From Hepsetus odoe (taxonomy: Eukaryota > Chordata > Actinopteri > Characiformes > Hepsetidae): DNA of 64,000 bases. Below the pieces are notes generated by a model that was not told the DNA's origin, did not search any database, and saw only the letters and a list, made by a program, of their open reading frames with translations. The stretch's first letter is position 1. Each line of letters opens with the position of its first letter. Below are positions 58,640 to 64,000 of the stretch, piece by piece. Location: positions 9,274,419 to 9,338,418 of the forward strand of contig CM029386.1 in NCBI GenBank assembly GCA_017165825.1. The letters run 5' to 3'. The position numbers and the translations under genes were made by a program.

Positions 58640-61600
58640 CTTCTTCTTCTTCTTTTTCTTTCGGCTGCTCCCGTTTAGGGGTCGCCACAGCGGATCAACT
58701 GTCTCCATTTCTTCCTGTCATTTGCATCTTCCTGCTTCAAACCGACCACCTGCATGTCCTCTCTCACCACATCCATAAACCTCCTCTTTGGTCTTCCTCT
58801 TCTCCTCTTTCCTGGCAGCTCCATCTTCAACATCCTCCTTCCAATATAATCCTCGTCTCTCCTCTGCACATGTCCAAACCAACGCAACCTTGCTTCTCTA
58901 ACTTTGTCTCCAAGACGTCTAACCTGAGCTGTCCCTCTAATATACTCATTTCTAATCCTGTCCATTCTCGTCACACCCAACGAAAATCTCAGCATCTTTA
59001 ACTCTGACACCTCCAGCTCCGCCTCCTGCCTTTTTGTCAGTGCCACTGTCTCCAACCCATAAAACATAGCTGGTCTCACTACTGTCCAGTAAACCTTCCC
59101 TTTTACTCTAGCTGGTACGCGTTTGTCACAAATCACTCCAGCCACTCTTCTCCACCCATTCCAACCAGCCTGCACTCTCTTCTTCACCTCTCTTCCACAC
59201 TCGCCGTTACACTGAACTGTTGATCCCAGGTATTTAAACTCCTCCACCTTTGTTACCTCCACTCCCTGCATCCTAACCATGCCACTTTCCTCCCTTTCAT
59301 TCACACTCATGTATTCTGTCTTTGCCCTACTCACTTTCATTCCTCTCCTCTCAAGAGCATATCTCCATTTCTCCAGGTTCTCCTCAAGCTGCTCCCTACT
59401 CTCACTACAGATCACAATATCATCAGCAAACATCATTGTCCACGGAGACTCCTGTCTAACCTCGTCCGTCAACCTGTCCATTACTACTGCAAACAAGAAT
59501 GGGCTCAGTGCTGATCCTTGATGTAATCTAACATCTACCTTAAATGCATCTGTCACTCCCACTGCAGATCTCACCACTGTTACACTGTCATCATACATAT
59601 CCTGAACTACTCTCACATACTTCTCTGTAACACCAGACTTCCTCATACAAAACCACAACTCCTCTCTAGGCACCCTGTCATATGCTTTCTCCAAATCCAC
59701 AAAGGCACAATGCAGCTCCTTCTGACCTTCTCTGTACTTCTCCATCAACACCCTCAGAGCAAACATTGCATCTGTGGTGCACTTTCTCGGCATAAAACCA
59801 TACTGCTGTTCACTGATCCTCACCTCTTTTCTTAACCGAGCTTCCACTACTCTTTCCCATAACTTCATGGTGTGGCTGATCAACTTTATCCCTCTATAGT
59901 TACTACAGCTCTGTGCATCACCCTTATTCTTGAAGATCGGTACCAGTACACTTCGTCTCCACTCCTCAGGCATCTTCTCACTTGCCAAGATTGTGTTAAA
60001 CAATCTGGTCAGAAACTCAACTGCCATCTCCCCTAAACATCTCCATGCTTCCACTGGTATGTCATCCGGTCCAACAGCCTTCCCATTCTTCATCCTCTTC
60101 ATCGCTGCCCTTACTTCCATCTTGTTTATTTGCTGCACTTCCTGGTTAACTCTTCTCACATCATCCAGTCTTCTCTCTCTCTCATTTTCTTCATTCATCA
60201 GCTCCTCAAAGTATTCCTTCCATCTGCTCAACACACTCTGTTCACCTGTGAGTACGTTACCATTTCTATCTTTAATCGCCCTGACCTGTAGCACATCTTT
60301 CCCAGATCTGTCTCTCTGTCTAGCCAATCGTTAAAGGTCCTTTTCTCCCTCTTTACTGTCCAACCTCTCATACAATTCACCAAACACCTTATCTTTGGCC
60401 TTCACCACTGCTTTCTTCGCCCTGCGGTTCATCTCCTTGTACACCTGTCTACTTTCTTCATCTCTCTGACTGTCCCATGTCTTCTTTGCCTCCCTCTTCT
60501 TTTGAATACACTCCTGGACTTCTTGGTTCCACCACCAGGTTTCCTTATCCTCTTTCTTCCTTCCAGATGTCACACCAAGTACATTTCTAGCCGTCTGCCT
60601 TATCACTTCTGCAGTAGTTTCCCAGCAATCCGGTAGCTCTTCAACACCTCCCAGTGCCTGTGTTAACTCCTGCCTGAATTCCACCTTACAGTCCTCCCCC
60701 TTCAGCTTCCACCACTTGATCCTCGACTCTGCCCTCACTTTCCTCCTCTTCTTGACCTCCAAGGTCATCCTACAGACCACCATCCTATGCTGTTTAGCTA
60801 CACTCTCCCCTGTCACTACTTTGCAGTCTCTGATCTCTTTCAAACTGACCCTCCTACAAAGAATATAATCCACCTGTGAGCATCTTCCTCCACTCTTATA
60901 CGTCACCCTGTGCTCCTCCCTCTTCTTAAAATAAGTATTAACTACAGCCATTTCCATCCTTGTTGCAAAATCTACAACCATCTGACCTTCAGCATTCCTC
61001 TCCTTGACACCATGCCTACCCATCACCTCCTCATCACCTCTGTTCCCTTCACCAACATGACCATTAAAATCTGCACCAATCATCACTCTCTCTCCCCTGG
61101 GTACACTCTCTATCACTTCATCTAACTCACTCCAGAATTTTTCCTTCTCTTTCATCTTACAACCAACTTGTGGAGCATAAGCACTAACAACATTCATTAT
61201 CACACCTTCAACTTCCAGCTTCAAACTCATCACCCTCCCTGACACCCTCTTCACTTCCAAAACACTCTCCACATACTCTTCCTTCAGGATAACACCTACT
61301 CCATTCCTCCTTCTATCCACACCATGGTAGAACAGTTTAAACCCTCCTCCAATACACCTGGCCTTACTACCCTTCCATCTAGTCTCTTGCACACACAAAA
61401 TGTCAACCTTCCTTCTCTCCATCATATCAGCTAATTCTCTACCTTTACCAGTCATGCTGCCAACATTCAAAGTCCCTACCCTCACTTCCACTCTCCTCTC
61501 CTTCTTTCTCTCCTTCTCCCTCTGGACATGCCTTCCTCCTCTTCTTCTTCTTCGGCCAACAGTAGTCCAATTTCCACCAGCACCCTGTAGGCTAACAGCA

Positions 61601-61783
61601 CTGATGGCGGTCGTTGTTAACCCGGGCCTCGACCGATCCGGTATGGAATTCTGTATCGTTGTCCGCATATTGACTTGGCAAAGTTTTACACCGGATGCCC
61701 TTCCTGACGTAACCCTCCCCATTTACCCGGGCTTGGGACTGGCACAAAGAAATACACTGGCTTGTGCATCCCTAGTGGCTGGG
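58640..61783 (-). mobile_element. RTE-clade LINE copy 2, full length
   Basis: 3144 bp flanked by a 17-bp target-site duplication with one mismatch (58623-58639 TTAAATTTACCGTCTTT; 61784-61800). On the minus strand it starts CCCAGCCACTAGGGATGCAC and ends in a short (AAG)n-type tail, as in RTE-clade elements. It encodes one endonuclease/reverse-transcriptase protein interrupted by a single stop codon. Sequence similarity to copy 1 is very high, implying recent mobilisation of the family. Confidence 0.9.
58675..61722 (-). pseudogene. RTE-type endonuclease/reverse transcriptase, one premature stop
   Basis: Reading the minus strand from ATG at 61722, 463 codons run to a TAA at 60333-60331. The same frame then continues for about 550 codons to a stop at 58677-58675. 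Copy 1 has TAC (Tyr) at this position, so the TAA is a point mutation. The apurinic-type endonuclease shows LNVGSM (~85-90), CVQETRW (110-116), SAYAPQ (180-185) and GADFNGHVG (216-224, with the catalytic Asp intact). Reverse-transcriptase motifs follow the stop: AFVDLEKAYDRV, GSALSPF and FADD, then the C-terminal RWFGHVQRR and KRRRGRPKRRF region. About 1015 residues in all, normal for the clade. Confidence 0.9.
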
Positions 61784-61800
61784 TTAAATTTACTGTCTTT

Positions 61801-63260
61801 GTGATGTCCAAAAAAAAAAAAAAAAAACACGCATTAAAAGAAAACACATTTGCACCAGTGCTAGTTAATACAGCATTTTAGTCCCACCCACTCACAATGA
61901 AGCCATAAGGAGGGTTTCAGGCTGAAATGTTTTTTTTTTTTTAAATGAGGCTCACTACAAGACCAAACCAGAATTTTCACAAAAGAAGAAACCTAGACCA
62001 AGTGCTTGGAAAATGGTTTTGTAAAGAAGGTTAGGGCTGTTTTAGGTACATGAAACTGCTTAAAGTGCAGTACTGGACCCCAGGAAGTGACCCTATGGGA
62101 CAACAAACAAACAAACAAACAAATACATACATACAAGCATACATACATGAATTAAAAACGGAGATGTGGATCAGCCAAAAATGGCATTTTTAAGATCTAA
62201 TATAAAACTTAATAACCCTTAATTAACTTTACTAAACTGATTTTAGTAAGTGCTTGCAGTGAAAAGCCCTCATAGCATGAAGTAGAGTTTATCTAATGTG
62301 AAATTAGTGCTGCCAATTTTTACCTTGCTTGGCTTTTCTCCAAGGTCCACTCATGATGTTTGTATAGGTTTAAGTTTATATTATAATATATATTAAACCA
62401 TTTAGTTGAATGGAATTTAATTAATTAATTTAATTTAATTTAATTAGAAAAGCAACTTGAGTCCAAACACTCACACAACACACAATGGAATTTTTTTTAC
62501 CACCTCCAGTTTTACACACAAGCTAGAACTTGCTACCAAAATTGGTAGAGTGAAAGAGAAGACTTTACTTCTTCTTCAGTATCTTTTTTTTAATGGTGGA
62601 GAGGGATCATTATCCAACCCAAAGAGAGCGAGTCTCTTAATTGGATGCAACGGATTGAACTTGCAATCACCCGAATATAGAGCCAATGACCAGAGAGTAG
62701 AACCACTTAAGAACACTCCTCTATGAGCAGGCGGGGCAAATGTGCTGGTGGATTAAAAGGCTGATATTTGTAAACGTGTTTATGACATCACTATAACCCT
62801 GAACTGCTTTTGTAGTTAAGTCCTTACATGGACTTAATGGACTGGTTGTTTGCATACTAGATAAAGCTCTTCTATTTCAAGAAAAAAAGGGAAATTGATT
62901 TTTCACCATTCAAACAAAGCCCTGCGTGGTTAGGTTGCAGATCCCTGAAAATAAAACCAAGGAAGCATGATTTGCATAATTCAGGTAGGTTATGTAAAAC
63001 GGTAGGTCACATACCAACGTTCTAAGCTGCATCCATGCAGTTAAGATAAGCTTAATTTGGCTGAGTGATAGCAACCAACAGACCAGTCTTTTAGGATAGC
63101 TTGGCAAAACATCTATATTAACACCTCCCTGAAGATGCAGTGAATGTAGACTAGTGTTCAAAATGCAAATCACTTGGCAAATAAATATATTCTTTTATTT
63201 TTTTATAAATAATTTATTAATTACACACCATACTTTATATACCATACTATATATATACCA

Positions 63261-63295
<35 letters not shown>

Positions 63296-64000
63296 ATACT
63301 ATATATATACATACTTTGGAACTCTTTTATTTAACCTGGACATGAGGTTGGGCCTTTGCTGCATGGATATATATATATATATATAACCTTGCATGGATGT
63401 AAAATAATAATGAGTAATAATCAAATATTGTGAAAAATATCTCTGACAGAAATGCATGCAAATTCATAAACATAGTTTGAACATTAAATAATTACCCTTG
63501 TATTTATTTCCTTTGTTTGTCATGTGATTCATAATATTTAATACACCAAGTAGCATTCCAAGTCAGATTATCTTACTGTCCTGAATTGATTTGAATTCTG
63601 TTTTCTGACATTCTAGTTCAATTTCCTTTCAGGCTGCATGCAGCTCAACTCCAATTCTAGGGCGTGAACTAGAATTTTACCTCGATCTCATTTCAGTTCA
63701 CCAGTAGCCTAAGCCTATCTAACCATTAAAATGTAGTAAATACGATGAGATCGATTAACAGTCTTTTACCATTGGCCACACAAGGATGTTACCAGTGTTA
63801 ATATGCAGAATTAGAGGGTAAAAACCTTAAGACTGTTTGTTAAACTGCCCGATTCTGGGTTTACAGATATGGTCAATTGTCAAAAACCATGCAAGAAATT
63901 TCATATTGTTTAATAAATCATTTGGAAGCAGTTGTGTATTGATGGACAGTTTTGAATCCTTTAGAAATTTCTGCATAAATACCATCAGATAAATAATCAG
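61801..64000. other. Intergenic AT-rich DNA with simple repeats
   Basis: Poly-A at about 61811-61827, (CAAA)n and (CATA)n at about 62102-62148, (TA)n at about 63265-63292 and 63366-63385. No exon, RNA gene or transposon is supported. Confidence 0.5.

Noticed and set aside
59930..60334. Plus-strand frames of 134 codons (also at 61400-61804) inside the LINE
   Set aside because: They are antisense shadows of the reverse transcriptase and endonuclease. The same shadows recur in LINE copy 1.
1..64000. CRISPR arrays, operons, toxin-antitoxin or other prokaryotic systems
   Set aside because: The direct repeats present are microsatellites. Spliced vertebrate genes and LINE/SINE content show nuclear fish DNA.

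Overview
This window is vertebrate nuclear DNA, almost certainly from a ray-finned fish. Four protein-coding genes are recognisable. Three have many short exons in kilobase-scale introns with GT-AG junctions, and the intervening DNA is filled with fish-type Tc1/mariner transposons, an RTE-clade LINE and tRNA-derived SINEs. An otophysan (catfish, characin or electric-fish group) is a guess from the repeat style only. One base is undetermined (n at 48489).

Layout, left to right. (1) ints15 (C7orf26, Integrator subunit 15), minus strand, 7 coding exons between 513 and 4609, 475 codons. (2) rgs11 (R7-family regulator of G-protein signalling), plus strand, 17 coding exons between 9593 and 32884, 476 codons, with DEP, DHEX, GGL and RGS regions intact. 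(3) A U1 snRNA-like sequence with a damaged Sm site at 33360-33523. (4) pgap6 (TMEM8A), minus strand, 13 coding exons between 37066 and 50330, 754 codons, with signal peptide, EGF-like module and seven-helix CREST domain. (5) percc1, plus strand, one coding exon (56346-57065, 239 codons) behind a TATA box and a short noncoding first exon. All three multi-exon genes were assembled exon by exon; phase is consistent at every junction and no stop interrupts any of them. ints15 and rgs11 are divergent, rgs11 and pgap6 convergent, pgap6 and percc1 divergent. rgs11, pgap6 and percc1 all lie on human 16p13.3, whereas ints15 lies on human 7p22.1, so the left boundary is a synteny junction relative to mammals.

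Mobile DNA. Two closely similar RTE-clade LINE copies are present: 26489-29156 (+, in an rgs11 intron) and 58640-61783 (-, downstream of percc1). Both have target-site duplications and each is disabled by few lesions. Two older fragments of the family lie at 14505-14720 and 51185-53815; the second carries a nested Tc1-like element and a SINE. A Tc1-like transposon with an uninterrupted 340-codon transposase sits in a pgap6 intron (40197-41750). Three internally deleted relatives sit 48-64 bp after three different rgs11 5' splice sites, all in the same orientation. At least four other Tc1-like remnants and about 25 SINE copies, in two tRNA-headed families, account for much of the rest.

The four genes do not form a pathway. 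They are neighbours: RNA 3'-end processing and transcription termination (ints15), G-protein deactivation (rgs11), GPI-anchor processing (pgap6) and enteroendocrine development (percc1). I found no CRISPR array, operon or other prokaryotic system, as expected for a fish chromosome, and no clearly new multi-gene system. The most notable signals are the splice-site-proximal transposons in rgs11, the unusual catalytic spacing of the Tc1 transposase, a 33-bp near-perfect inverted repeat upstream of ints15, and a splice-donor-like microsatellite abutting a pgap6 exon.
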